DNA from: Delphinapterus leucas
Lineage: Eukaryota > Chordata > Mammalia > Artiodactyla > Monodontidae
DNA: 64,000 nucleotides
Reading direction: 5' to 3'
Assembly (NCBI RefSeq): GCF_002288925.2
Contig: NW_022098045.1
Span: 8,185,042 to 8,249,041, forward strand
Part shown: one piece after another, positions 12,684 to 23,699 of the stretch
Layout of the letters: each line of letters opens with the position of its first letter
How positions within the stretch are numbered: the first letter of the stretch is position 1
Program-made: the position numbers and the translations under genes
The notes under the pieces: generated by a model
Told to the model about the DNA's origin: nothing
The model's database searches: none
Seen by the model: the letters and a program-made list of their open reading frames with translations, nothing else

Positions 12684-12812
12684 ATTTTTTTTTTTTTTTT
12701 TTGTCCCTGCCGCACCGCATGTGCAGATCTTAGTTCCCTGACCAGTGATGGAACATGTGCCCCCTGCAGTGGAAGCATGGAGTCTTCACCACTGGACCAC
12801 CAGGGAAGTCCC
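12684..12812 (-). mobile_element. Short CHR-type tRNA-derived SINE
   Basis: A poly-T run is followed by gatcttagttccctgaccag and ccaccagggaagtccc, the reverse complement of the short cetartiodactyl tRNA-Glu SINE form. It is more diverged than the other copies. Confidence 0.85.
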
Positions 12813-13331
12813 ATCCATATCTTTTCTAAAGTATCTCAATACTGCAATTGATTTTGAGAAGCCTTGTCTCAATAGAGATTTACACTGAGATTGAGGCAAA
12901 CTAACAGTCCCAAGGTCTTTTACCTGTGTTGTACTTGTGAATGTTTTAACACAAACAATGTTAGATTCTCTGCCCCATCTATCTTGTACCTGAGATATTG
13001 ATTTTTTTTAAGCCTACATGTAGGGCTTTATCATTATCCATTTTCACATTGACTTGTGTTCACCATGTTAAAATTTTAAAAGGAACTAAATTGTACATAC
13101 AGTGTGACTAAAACTATGTGAAAAATACACTACTTGTTAAAAGAAGTGAAAAAGAAAATAAACAGATCAGAATTATTGACTGCAAGTATGGTTAGGGGTT
13201 AGAATCATAAGTGATTTGTCCTCCCACCCCCTTCTGATAGCTTTCTAATTCTCTTTAATGATATTTCAATGAAAAGTTTTATTCTTTTAAATACTAAAAT
13301 TAAAATAACCTTCATCTTGTTTGTTTGAACA

Positions 13332-13455
13332 AACTGCTATATATCTGATGATGACATAAGAAAAAAACCTTGGGAACATTTAATAGTGGAGAAGCAAGAG
13401 TGCCCAGTTGATAAGATCTTGGGTGCTGACGTGGCCTATTTCCTGACTTAAAAGG
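13332..13455 (+). repeat. LTR-like dispersed repeat, copy B
   Basis: It aligns by eye along its whole length with 15955-16077 (shared blocks ctgctata, ggaa-atttaat-gtgga, gatcttgg-tgctg, gtggcctatt). It ends where an L1M 3' end begins. The family was not identified. Confidence 0.55.
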
Positions 13456-13459
13456 ACAA

Positions 13460-13665
13460 AAGGGAAAAGGGGAACTGTTGTTTAATGGGTATAAATTTTT
13501 AGTTTTGCAGGATGAAAAAGTTCTGGAAGTCTGTTTCACAACGATGTGACGGTACTTAACACTGCTGAGCTAACACTACTTAAAAATGGTTAAGATGGTA
13601 AGTTTTATGTTATGTGTGTGTTTACAACAATTATAAAAAAGTGTGAAAAGAGCAAACTTCAATAT
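13460..13665 (+). mobile_element. Old L1M 3' end
   Basis: tgttgtttaatgggtataaa, gttttgcaggatgaaaaagt and acttaaaaatggttaagatg are hallmarks of L1MA/L1MB-type 3' UTR ends. Confidence 0.7.
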
Positions 13666-13879
13666 TAGATATGATGGATGGGGAAGAATATGATCACTCA
13701 AAGCATTCTGGCTTGGAGAAACTTGGTAGAGGGTTATTGCATTAATGGAAGAAGTGAATATGTATGAAGAGGAGCAGTTTGGAGTGAAGATATTAATAGA
13801 TGTGGTGCTTTGCACCATCTCTCTTTTGCCCAAATATTTCATCCTTGCTGTAGTAAGCAGCTCCTTGTGTATCGCCAGG

Positions 13880-14235
13880 GTCCCATCTCAAACAGGAAAT
13901 GTACCTCTCTACTTTTCTACCACAGGGCTTTATTCTAAGGGGACAGTACCCTCATCTAGCACGTAGATGCAGCCTGGAAGTGGGAGGAAGAGGAATCAAT
14001 GGATAATTGCTCCAACTTCCCCATCCTTCTATGAGACAATTTTGAGCCAGTTTCTACAAGGTGCCCAGCATGTCCCCTGTGGGTCTGTGCCCCAGTTACT
14101 GATGCTGGAAACCAGTTCAATAATCTATCCTTTTTTTGGGCTCTCTCATTTCTGCTTTCATTCTCTCATTTCTCTTGTCTGCTTCCTAGGATTATCTTCC
14201 AAATAAACTATCTACACCCAATCCTTGTCTCAGGC
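13880..14235 (+). repeat. Possible LTR remnant
   Basis: The stretch ending caaataaactatctacaccc followed by aatccttgtctcaggctctg resembles the polyadenylation end of an old ERV-type LTR. The family was not identified. Confidence 0.35.
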
Positions 14236-15795
14236 TCTGATCAAATCTAAGATAAAGATAATGAATGATATTTAGGACATGATAAAGTTTTAGGAGTCTT
14301 TGGGAGACTCATTGAAGATATCCATTAGAAAGTTAAAAATTAATTACTGGCATCGCAAAAATAGAGTCTTTCCATTGTCTTGATCCATTTTGCTCTTCAC
14401 CCTTTCAAAATTTTTCTTTCTGCCCCTTATGTGCATTTATCATTGTTCTGTGCCCCTTCTCCTATTTTACTGTTGTTATTTATAAAGTCTGAGATCTTAA
14501 GAAAGTTTACTAAACAGAAAATTTGTTTAAAATGCCTCAACTTTTTCTTCCTCAAATGGATCATATGTGAGTATATACAGGTCTAGCTTCTTTTCAGAGA
14601 ATCTTTGGTCTCTCTTGAGTTTCTGGCCCTGGGACCACACTTAATTTATTCCTAAATCTAATTGCTCTAAATAAGGGCATGTTCCTACCGTGTGCCTTTA
14701 TTTCATCAAATGCAAAGCAGTGTCATTAAAAACAATGGGAAAGAACATAATAAAATGTATTTTGATCATGCTTGGTCTTGTCAGTCTAAGAGAGGTTTAG
14801 TATTATAACAAAGTGAGTTTTATTTTCTTAAAAAAATATCTCTAGGAACCTGTTATGTCCATGTGTCATATCTTATTGGATGCACAGTGTCAGAAATGTG
14901 GTTAAAATCTGGAGAAGTCCTGGATCTTTGGCACTTTTCCAAACGCTAAAAGAAATCCTTGCAATAATGAAAGCTGTTTGTGTCTGGGAAAAGTAAAAGT
15001 GTTCTGCTTGAATCAAAACTGTTGTTTCAAAGAGAACAAAAAGTGAAGAGTTTGGAAGATGAAATTATGTTAATCCATTCTTGTAAGTACTCTTCTCGTG
15101 GCAAGGATGCTGTGATCATGTTTCCTTATCTTAATCCTTCTGCAAGCACAGTGATCCCCATCTTCTGGGATATCAACTTTTCCTCTATGCTTTGTTTCTC
15201 CTAGTTTTGTATATACTCTCTATTGTCTTTTTCAGAACTGTTTTCTACAATATTTATTGTCTTTATAAGGTTTAGAGAACTTGTTAGTTTGACAAGCTTA
15301 AAGAAAAGTATTGGAAATTAGTATTTAAAAGACACTAATTCAAGAATTTTCACAAAAAAGAGTAACTTTAAACAAAAAAAATATAAAAAAAACTAGAATA
15401 ATCAAATATTGGTGATAAAAATGGTCAGAAATATCCTGATTCTTCTCCTAAGTTTGTATATAAGAAAATGAAGGTCCATGCAGTTTATATAATATGCAAA
15501 ACCACATACCAATAATCAACCTTGCCAGGACTAAGCTATACTCTTTCCAACATTTAATGTAGTTTAATTGAAATAGGCTGTAATGTGGTCTATAAAACCT
15601 GAAATAAGGTAGAGATAAGTGACTTTTTATGTTGATCCTGTGTTTATAACATCTGTCTTTTTTTTTAAAGACTCTTAGTGATTATCTAATCGAACTGCTT
15701 TTCAGATTTTACATGTTACTGTTGAGGAAAACCTGATGTATGGAGAAAATAAAGAAGTTGGCAACCACATCGTTAATCGATGGCAGAGACAGAAC
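14236..15795. other. Intergenic, nothing recognised
   Basis: AT-rich sequence without identifiable genes or repeats; short open frames look random. Confidence 0.45.
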
Positions 15796-15799
15796 CAGA

Positions 15800-15950
15800 A
15801 CCCATTGATGCATTCACTCATTCATTTCTCCACTCAGGCAACAAATATTTCCTGAGTGAATTCTCAGTTGCTGGCATCATGTGGATTCAACTGGTGACCA
15901 AAATAAACACAGTTCCCGCTGTAATAGAGTTCATGACCATGGAGACCATG
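15800..15950 (+). mobile_element. L2-like 3' fragment
   Basis: Contains actcattcatttctccactc, aggcaacaaatatttcctga and a later aaataaacacagttcccgc, resembling the common L2 3' end. Confidence 0.45.
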
Positions 15951-15954
15951 GCTG

Positions 15955-16076
15955 GGCTGCTATAGATCCAATGATCAAATGAGAAAGAGAACGTGGGAAT
16001 ATTTAATTGTGGAGTAGCAAGAATTCCTCATTGATAGGATCTTGGCTGCTGGTGTGGCCTATTCCCCCAGCCTAAA
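15955..16076 (+). repeat. LTR-like element, 5' part (copy A), split by an L1
   Basis: Homologous to 13332-13455. Its end (cctaaaagtat) joins, once the L1 is removed, to ataaaaggcagtagg at about 20096. The uninterrupted element would thus carry a TATAAAAGG promoter motif, and an AATAAACC polyadenylation-type motif lies further on (about 20299). Confidence 0.5.
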
Positions 16077-16106
16077 AGTATGAAAGGTGACAGAAAGATC
16101 GACAAG

Positions 16107-16663
16107 ATGAAAAGACAGAGGGCTATGCACCAGATGAAGGAAGAAGATAAAACCGCAGAAAAACAACTAAATGAAGTAGAGATAGGCAACCTTCCAGAAA
16201 AAGAATTCAGAATAATGATAGTGAAGATGATCCAGGACCTCGGAAAAAGAATGGAAACAAAGATCGAGAAGATGCAAGAAATGTGTAACAAAGACCTTGA
16301 AAAATTAAAGAACAAACACCTAGAAGAATTAAGGAACAAACAAACAGAGATGACAAAACAATAACTGAAATGAAAAATACACTAGAAGGAATCAATAGCA
16401 GAATAACTGAGGCAGAAGAACGGAATCGTGACCTGGAAGACAGAAGGGTGGAATTCACTGCCATGGAACAGAATAAAGAGAAAAGAATGAAAATAAGTGA
16501 AGACTGTCTAAGAGACCTGTGGGACAACATTAAACACAACAATATTCACATTATAGGGGTCCCAGAAGGAGAAGAGAGAGAGAAAGGAGCTGAGAAAATA
16601 TTTGAAGAGGTTATAGTCGAAAACTTCCCTAACATGGGAAGGGAAATAGCCACCCAAGTCTAG
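16107..16663 (+). pseudogene. L1 ORF1 remnant (RNA-binding coiled-coil protein)
   Basis: The first piece (to about 16361) is a charged coiled-coil reading (KIEKMQEMCNKDLEKLKNKH). A one-base deletion shifts to the second frame (16370-16663), where TEAEERNRDLEDR and the PEGEEREKG segment are seen. A TAG then truncates it near 16662 before the C-terminal domain, whose sequence continues out of frame to about 17030. In intact L1s this protein trimerises and coats L1 RNA. The ATG at 16080 lies in flanking DNA, so it is not used as the start here. Confidence 0.85.
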
Positions 16664-17091
16664 GAAGCGCAGAGTCCCAGGAAGAATAAACCCAAGGAGA
16701 AACACACTGAGACACATAGTAATCAAATTGACAAAAATTAAAGACAAAGAAAAATTATTGAAGGCAACAAGGGAAAAATGACAAATAACATACAAGGGAA
16801 CTTCCATAAGGTTAACAGCTGATTTTTCAGCAGAAACTCTACAAGCCAGAAGGGAGTGGCATGATATATTTAAAGTGAAGAAAGGGGAGAACCTACAACC
16901 AAGATTACTTTACCCGGCAAGGATCTCATTCAGATTAGACGGAGAAATCAAAAGCTTTACAGAGAAGCAAAAGCTAAGAGAACTCAGCACCACCAAACCA
17001 GCTCTACAACTAATGCTAAAGAAACTTCTCTAAGTGGGAAACACAAGAGAAGAAAAGGACCTACAAAAACAAACCCAAAACACTTAAGAAA

Positions 17092-20090
17092 ATGGTCATA
17101 GGAACATACATATCAATAATTACCTTAAACGTGAATTGATTAAATGCTCCAAGCAAAAGACACAGGCTTGCTGAATGGATACAAAACCAGGACCCATATA
17201 TATGCTGCCTACAAGAGACCCACTTCAGACCTAGGGATACATACAGACTGAAACTGAGGGGATAGAAAAAGATATTCTATGCAAATGGAAATCAAAAGGA
17301 AGCTGGAGTAGCAATTCACATATCAGATAAAATAGACTTTAAAATAAAGAATGTTACAAGTAACAAGGAAGGACACTACATAATAATCAATGGATCAATC
17401 CAAGAAGAAGATATAACAATTGTAAATCTATATGCACCCAACATAGGAGCACCTCAATACATAAGGCAACTGCTAACAGCTATAAAAGAGGAAATCAACA
17501 GTAACACAATAATAGTAGGGGACATTAACACCTCACTTACACCAATGGACAGATCATCCAAACAGAAAATTAATAAGGAAACACAAGCTTTAAATAACAC
17601 AATAGACCAGGTAGATTTAATTGATATTTATAGGATATTCCATCCAAAAACAAAAGATTACACTTTCTTCTCAAGTGTGCACAGAACATTCTCCAGGATA
17701 GATCACATCTTGGGTCACAAATCAAGCCTCAGTAAATTTAAGAAAACTGAGATCATATCAAGCACCTTTTCTGACCACAACACTATTAGATTAGAAATCA
17801 ATTACAGGGAAAAAAACGTAAAAAACACAAACACATGGAGGCTAAACAATATGTTACTAAATAACCAAGAGACCACTGAAGAAATCAAAAAATACCTAGA
17901 AACAAATTACAATGAAAACACGACGATCCAAAACCTATGGGATGCAGCAAAAGCAGTTCTAAGAGGGAAGTTTATAGCAATACAAGCCTACCTCAAGAAA
18001 CAAGAAAAATCTCAAATAGACAATCTAAACTTACACCTAAATGAACTAGAGAAAGAAGAACAAACAAAATCGAAAGTTAGTAGAAGGAAAGAAATCATAA
18101 AGATCAGAGAAGAAATCAATGAAGTAGAAACAAAGAAAACAATAGCAAAGATCAATAAAACTAAAATCTGGTTCTTCGAGAAGATAAGCAAAATTGATAA
18201 ACCATTAGCCAGACTCATCAAGAAAAAGAGGGAGAGGACTCAAACCAATAAAATTAGAAATGAAAAAAGAGAAGTTACAACAGACACTGAAGAAATACAA
18301 AGCATCCTAAGAGACTACTACAAGCAACTCTATGCCAATAAAATGTACAACCTGGAAGAAATGGACAAATTCTTAGAAAGATATAACCTTCAAGACTGAA
18401 CCAGGAAGAAACAGAAAATATGAACAGGCCAATCACAAGTAATGAAATTTAAACTGTGATTAAAAATCTTCCAACAAACAAAAGTCCAGGACCAGATGGC
18501 TTCACAGGTGAATTCTATCAAATATTTAGAGAAGAGAGAATGCCCATCCTTCTCAAACTTTTCCAAAAAATTGCAGAGGAAGGAACACTCCCAAACTCAT
18601 TTTATGAGGCCACCATCCCCCTGATACCAAAACCAGACAAACATACTACAAAAAAAGAAAATTACAGACCAATATCACTGATGAATATAGATGCAAAAAT
18701 CCTCAACACAATACTAGCAAACAGAATCCAACAACACATTAAAAAGATCATACACCACGATGAAGTGGGATTTATCTCAGGGATGCAAAGATTCTTCAAT
18801 ACATGCAAATCAATCAGTGTGATACACCATATTAACAAATTGAAGAGTAAAAACTATATGATCATCTCAATAGATGCAGAAAAACCTTTTGACAAAATTC
18901 AACACCTGTTTATGATAAAAACTCTCCAGAAAGTGGGCACAGAGTGAACATACCTCAACATAATAAATGCCATATATGACAAACCCACAGCGAACATCAT
19001 TCTCAATGGTGAAAAACTGAGAGCATTTCCTCTAAGATCAGGAACAAGACAAAGATGTCCACTCTCACCACTATTATTCAACATAGTTTTGGAAGTCCTA
19101 GCCGTGGCAATCAGAGAAGAAAAATAAATAAAAGGAATACAAATTGGAAAAGAAGAAGTAAAATTCTCACTGTTTGAAAATCACATGGTATTATATGTAG
19201 AGAATCCTAAAGATGCCACCAGAAAACTACTAGAGCTAATCAATGAATTTGGTAAAGTTGCAGGATACAAAATTAAGGCACAGACATCTCTTGCATTCCT
19301 GTACACTGATGATAAAAAATCTGAAGGAGAAATTAAGGAAACACTCCCATTTACCACTGCAACAAAAAGAATAAAATACCTAGGAATAAACCTACCTAGG
19401 GAGACAAAATACCTGTATGCAGAAAACTATAAGACACTGATGAAATAAATTAAAGATGATACCAACAGATGGAGAGATATACCATGTTCTTGGATTGGAA
19501 GAATCAATATTGTGAAAATGACTATACTACCCAAAGCAATCTACAGATTCAATGCAATCCCTATCAAATTACTAATGGCATTTTTTATAGAACTAGAACA
19601 AACAATCTTAAAATTTGTATGGAGACACAGAAGACCCTGAAATGCCAAAGCAGTCTTGAGGGAAAAAAAAACAGAGCTGGAGGAATCAGACTCCCTAACT
19701 TCAGACTATACTACAAAGCTACAGTAATCAAGACAATATGGTACTGGCACAAAAACAGAAAGATAGATCAATGGAACAGGATAGAAAGCCCAGAGATAAA
19801 CCCACGCACCTATGGTCAACTAATCTATGACAAAGGAAGCAAGGATATACAATGGAGAAAAGACAGTCTCTTCAAGAAGCGGTGCTGGGAAAACTGGACA
19901 GCTACATGTAAAAGAATGAAATTAGAACATTCCCTAATACCATACACAAAAATAAACTCAAAATGGATTAGACACCTAAATGTAAGACTGGACACTATAA
20001 AACTCTTAGCAGAAAACATACGAAGAACGCTCTTTGACATAAATCACAGCAAGATCTTTTTTGATCCACCTCCTAGAGTAATGGAAAAAA
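17092..20090 (+). pseudogene. L1 ORF2 remnant (endonuclease and reverse transcriptase)
   Basis: From the ATG at 17092 the reading gives the endonuclease start (TYISIITLNVN) and then a premature TGA. CLQETH, a TAG near 17264 and GDINT follow (intact L1s usually have GDFNT). The longest open piece (17545-18399, 284 codons) carries the rest of the endonuclease with RIDHILGH and SDHNTIR and the linker to reverse transcriptase. The next piece (18456-18947) holds [24 protein letters not shown] and the [12 protein letters not shown] block. At 19173-19184 the catalytic F-A-D-D is replaced by F-E-N-H. Later pieces (19185-19448, 19469-20095) continue to FFDPPPRVM, where the element ends. Confidence 0.92.
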
Positions 20091-20092
20091 AA

Positions 20093-20360
20093 TAGTATAA
20101 AAGGCAGTAGGCTTATGGTTTTTTGTCTCCTTATACCTGGTCAGTTATTTAAAGGACTGAATAAACCAATGTGACACTTTGCACACTGTAGCGTGAAGAA
20201 CTAAGGAGAGATGATCAGTCACGAGCACTCCCTTCTAAGATCTTTCTGTGTGTAAGCCATACTCTATATGGCTGCTTGTTCTGTAGTAAGACAAAGTGAA
20301 ATAAACCTTTGTTAGCATTTTGGTTGCCTTTCTTGCCAGTATTTGAACCTAGATCAACCT
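20093..20360 (+). repeat. LTR-like element, 3' part, after the L1
   Basis: It continues the element broken at 16076: TATA-proximal sequence, then aagtgaaataaacctttgtt near 20291-20310. The family and exact end are unknown. Confidence 0.4.
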
Positions 20361-20619
20361 TTGTGGGCCAGCCTGGCTTAGAGCTGATTGTCCATTGAAA
20401 GTTACTGAAAAGTGTAGCTGACTATAGAGTCTAACCCTAGAAGGAGAGAGACTGGTGGTAGGTCTCATGCAATTTGTTGGTTGGAAACAAGTTCATACAA
20501 GGAAGCCCCCACATTTAACTTCATTTATGTACTTTATAAACCCTAATGCTGATTTTCAGCTGTGCACATTGATCTTTACTTTCACACAGTTTTTACTCAA
20601 CCATTAGAGAAAGGTTGGT

Positions 20620-21330
20620 ATGGTATGGTCCCACTCCTGAGCATATATCTGGAGAAAACTATAATTCAAAAAGATGCATGCTCATTGCAGCACTGTTTAC
20701 AATAACCAAGACATAGAAGCAATCTAAATGTCCATCGACAAATGAATGGATAAAGAAGATGTGGTATATATATAAATAAATAAATATCTATATCTATATC
20801 TATCTATATATATATACACACACACACAAACACACACACAATGGAATATTACTCAGCCATTAAAAAGAATGAAATATTGCTATTTGCAGCAAAATGGATG
20901 GACCTAGAGATTATCACACTAAGTGAAGTAAGCTAGACAGAGAAAGACATATATCATATAATGTCACTTATATGCAGAATCTAAAAACATGATACAAATG
21001 AATTTATTTACAAAACAGAAATAGACTCACAGATATAGAAAACACACTTATGGTTACCAAAGTGGAAGAGGGGGAAGGGATAAATTAGGAGTTTGGGATT
21101 AACATATACATACTACTATATATAAAATAGATAACTAATAAGAACCTGTTGTATAGCACAGGGAACTCTACTCAATGCTCTGTAATGGCCTATATGGGAA
21201 AATAATCTAAAAATTTAAAAAAAGAGTGGATATATGTATACATATAACTGATTCACTTCACTGTACACCTGAAATGAACACAACATTGTAAATCAACTAT
21301 GCTCCAAGAAAAATTTAAAAATAAAAAAAA
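20620..21330 (+). mobile_element. 5'-truncated L1 3' end
   Basis: It starts near cccactcctgagcatatatc and runs through catagaagcaatctaaatgt and an internal TA/CA microsatellite (about 20765-20838). It continues with atggaatattactcagccat and the 3' UTR (tgtatagcacagggaactc, ctgattcacttcactgtaca) to an A-rich tail. Confidence 0.9.
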
Positions 21331-21540
21331 TAAAATAGATAACCAACAAGGACCTACTATATAGCATAGGGTACTATACTCAATATCTTGCAATTACCTA
21401 TGATGGAAAAGAATCTGAAAAATAATATATACATACATATACATATGTATGTATAATTGAATCATTTTGCTATACACCTGAAACTAACACAACATTGTAA
21501 ACTATACTTCAATTTTAAAAAATAAATGAAACAGATAAAA
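21331..21540 (+). mobile_element. Second L1 3' terminal segment, adjacent copy
   Basis: aaaatagataaccaacaagg, tcaatatcttgcaattacc and ctatacacctgaaactaaca repeat the last ~200 bp of the L1 just upstream (compare 21120-21310) with clear divergence. It ends in its own A-rich tail. Confidence 0.85.
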
Positions 21541-22900
21541 AAAGAATTTGATAGTATTAGCCTTGTTTTACTCTTGAGCCTGAAAAAATCGTTGAAGAAA
21601 ATACCATTTTTGGAGAGACTAGCAGGACCAATTGTATTCTCAACTCCTTTTTCAGCTTACTTAGGTGATGTGGGAGATGGACTTTGGTTAATTATCCCAT
21701 AAAAAGCTATGTAGAATAAAGCTGCGTAGATACAATTGTGGCAAGTAAGAATACTTTATAAAGAATGGGATACATTGAAAAGACATCAAGGGAGGACCTA
21801 ATCTAGATTTGGGGTGGGAGATGAGTCAGGGAAGGCACTTGAGAGGAAATAGCTTTTAAACTGAGATCGTTTTTTTTAAAAAAAGGAACAAAAGAGAAGA
21901 AATTAGTTAAGAAAAATTGTGGGAAGTGGAGGGTTTATTTCAGAAGACAGAAGCCCATGTACCTTTCTTCTAACATTTTCCCCCATTCTTTGTGTTTTCC
22001 ATTTAAAGGACTGAATCTCTTACACTTTGTATTTATATTTTGTTACGTATATCTTAGGGCAAATTACAACCAAATGAAGGTCTTGATTGTGGCGATGGTT
22101 ACATGTCTATGCATTTGTAAAACTGAGATCAGTATGCCAAAAAAGAATGAATTTTACTATATGTAAATTTTTAAAAGAAAGAAAAACAAAATAAACAAAA
22201 TGGAAATAAAGTAGAGCATTGACTACTGTTGTCCAGTTGCTCCTTGGGCTTCATGTAAAGAAGCAGCAAGTAACACAGAATATATGTGTGCTTCCTGGAA
22301 ATTCTAATCTTACCCTGGACTCTTTGCACTTGTTTTTATTTGAGTGTTTTATGTTTTATTTTTCTAATACAGGAAGGACTCTTTAATATGCCTCTAATAT
22401 GTGGACTGGCTAGGAAAATCCCTGCAAGAAGAATACTTTTTGTGACATACGGACGTGACAAATGGAGTGTCATTTGAAGGCTTTATTCTGGCATTACGTG
22501 GCAGGTGTCTTTGGTATCTAGAAAAGATATGCTACCCACACTGGGAGAACACATGATATAGGTGCCTGAATATCATCACTCCAGAAATGGGAAGACATGA
22601 GTGATTATTATTCCATAGCCTGCAAAACTTGTGTACTATTGTTGGTAAATTGGAGGCCTATCACTTCGCTACGTGTCACCTGATGACATTGTTTCCGATA
22701 TTTATGACAAAGGAAATCCCTTGTGATTTTTACCCATCAGGATAAAGAGCATTTACTTTTCCTTTCATAGAACTGAAGAAATCTGACTTAGAAAAGGAAG
22801 GCCCATTTAGATGCATTTGTTAACTTGCATCAAAATGTGAAGCCCTCTCTCGTCCAACATTATTTCCCCCAAAATAAGTGAGTGGAAAAGAGGGATTGCA
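21541..22900. other. Intergenic, nothing recognised
   Basis: No identifiable repeat or coding pattern. The stretch at about 22480-22740 is of more balanced composition and could be conserved non-coding DNA, but that cannot be judged without an alignment. Confidence 0.4.
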
Positions 22901-22959
22901 TTTTGATGGTTAACAGCACTGAGGCACCCAACGTGCCAGGAAAGGATAGTACTTCTTCT

Positions 22960-23110
22960 TTTATGTGCATTAGTTCCTTAGCTTTTACAACAATAATCAA
23001 AACAACACTTGGAGACAGAGGTTATCACCAGTTCCACTTTACCAGTGAGGAGAGTGAGGTTCAGAGAGGTTAAGAAAGCTGGTCCAGGCTGCAGAGCTAG
23101 GAGTATTATG
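22960..23110 (+). mobile_element. MIR-family SINE fragment
   Basis: ttccactttaccagtgagga, gttcagagaggttaagaaag and cagagctagga give the MIR-like 'deposit' pattern. Confidence 0.6.
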
Positions 23111-23472
23111 CCTGTGCAGATGATTGAGTGTGTGTTTCATGTGCCAAGGTCAGGTGTGTTTGTGGAGAGGAGTAACGCTGCATAATTCATCCAATCAGCC
23201 TCTAATGCTCATGTTTAGGTGCTGATTTCCTCTTGTTGGGCCTGCATCTTGTTTCAATTCATATTAAGATCTCAGTACCATACTTCCTGGTTCCCAGAAT
23301 TTACATAGAAGTTAGTTTCCTGTGATTCCCTTTAAGAAGCTGTAACCAAAGTGTCCCCCAGATTTTGCTTTGTTAACAGTCCTGCTTTCAATGTCAATAG
23401 ATTAGGTGTGAAACAACTGCAATGGAGAGTGCAAGAGTTTCCTACCTCTTTATTAATCAATGCAAAGGTAAT

Positions 23473-23688
23473 TTTTTTTTTTTTTGGGGTGTGTGTGTGG
23501 TACCCGGGCCTCTCACTGTTGTGGCCTCTCCCGTTGCAGAGCACAGGCTCTGGACACACAGGCTGAGCGGCCATGGCTCACGGGCCCAGCCGCTCCACGG
23601 CATGTGGGATCTTCCCGGACTGGGGCACGAATCCGTGTCCCCTGCATCGACAGGTGGACTCTCAACCACTGCGCCGCCAGGGAAGCCC
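23473..23688 (-). mobile_element. CHR-family SINE
   Basis: Reverse-oriented full element flanked by gcaaaggtaat (23462-23472 and 23689-23699). Confidence 0.94.
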
Positions 23689-23699
23689 GCAAAGGTAAT

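Larger units (their letters stand above)
16087..20092 (+). mobile_element. Cetartiodactyl L1, ORF1 and most of ORF2, 3'-truncated and inactive
   Basis: The element spans decayed ORF1 (about 16107-17030), the ORF1-ORF2 spacer and ORF2 from about 17092. It lacks the ORF2 C-terminus and 3' UTR, stopping after gagtaatgg in an A-run at about 20083-20092. Flanks agtatgaaagg (16076-16086) and agtataaaagg (20094-20104) look like its target duplication. ORF1 has a frameshift near 16355 and a stop near 16662. ORF2 has early stops in the endonuclease region, a frameshift near 18380 and a lost reverse-transcriptase motif. No autonomous activity is possible. Confidence 0.93.

Noticed and set aside
10960..20092. 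Idea that the L1 pieces at 10.96-12.17 kb and 16.09-20.09 kb are one element split by rearrangement
   Set aside because: They overlap by about 70 bases of ORF2 with sequence differences and each has its own insertion context, so they are separate copies.
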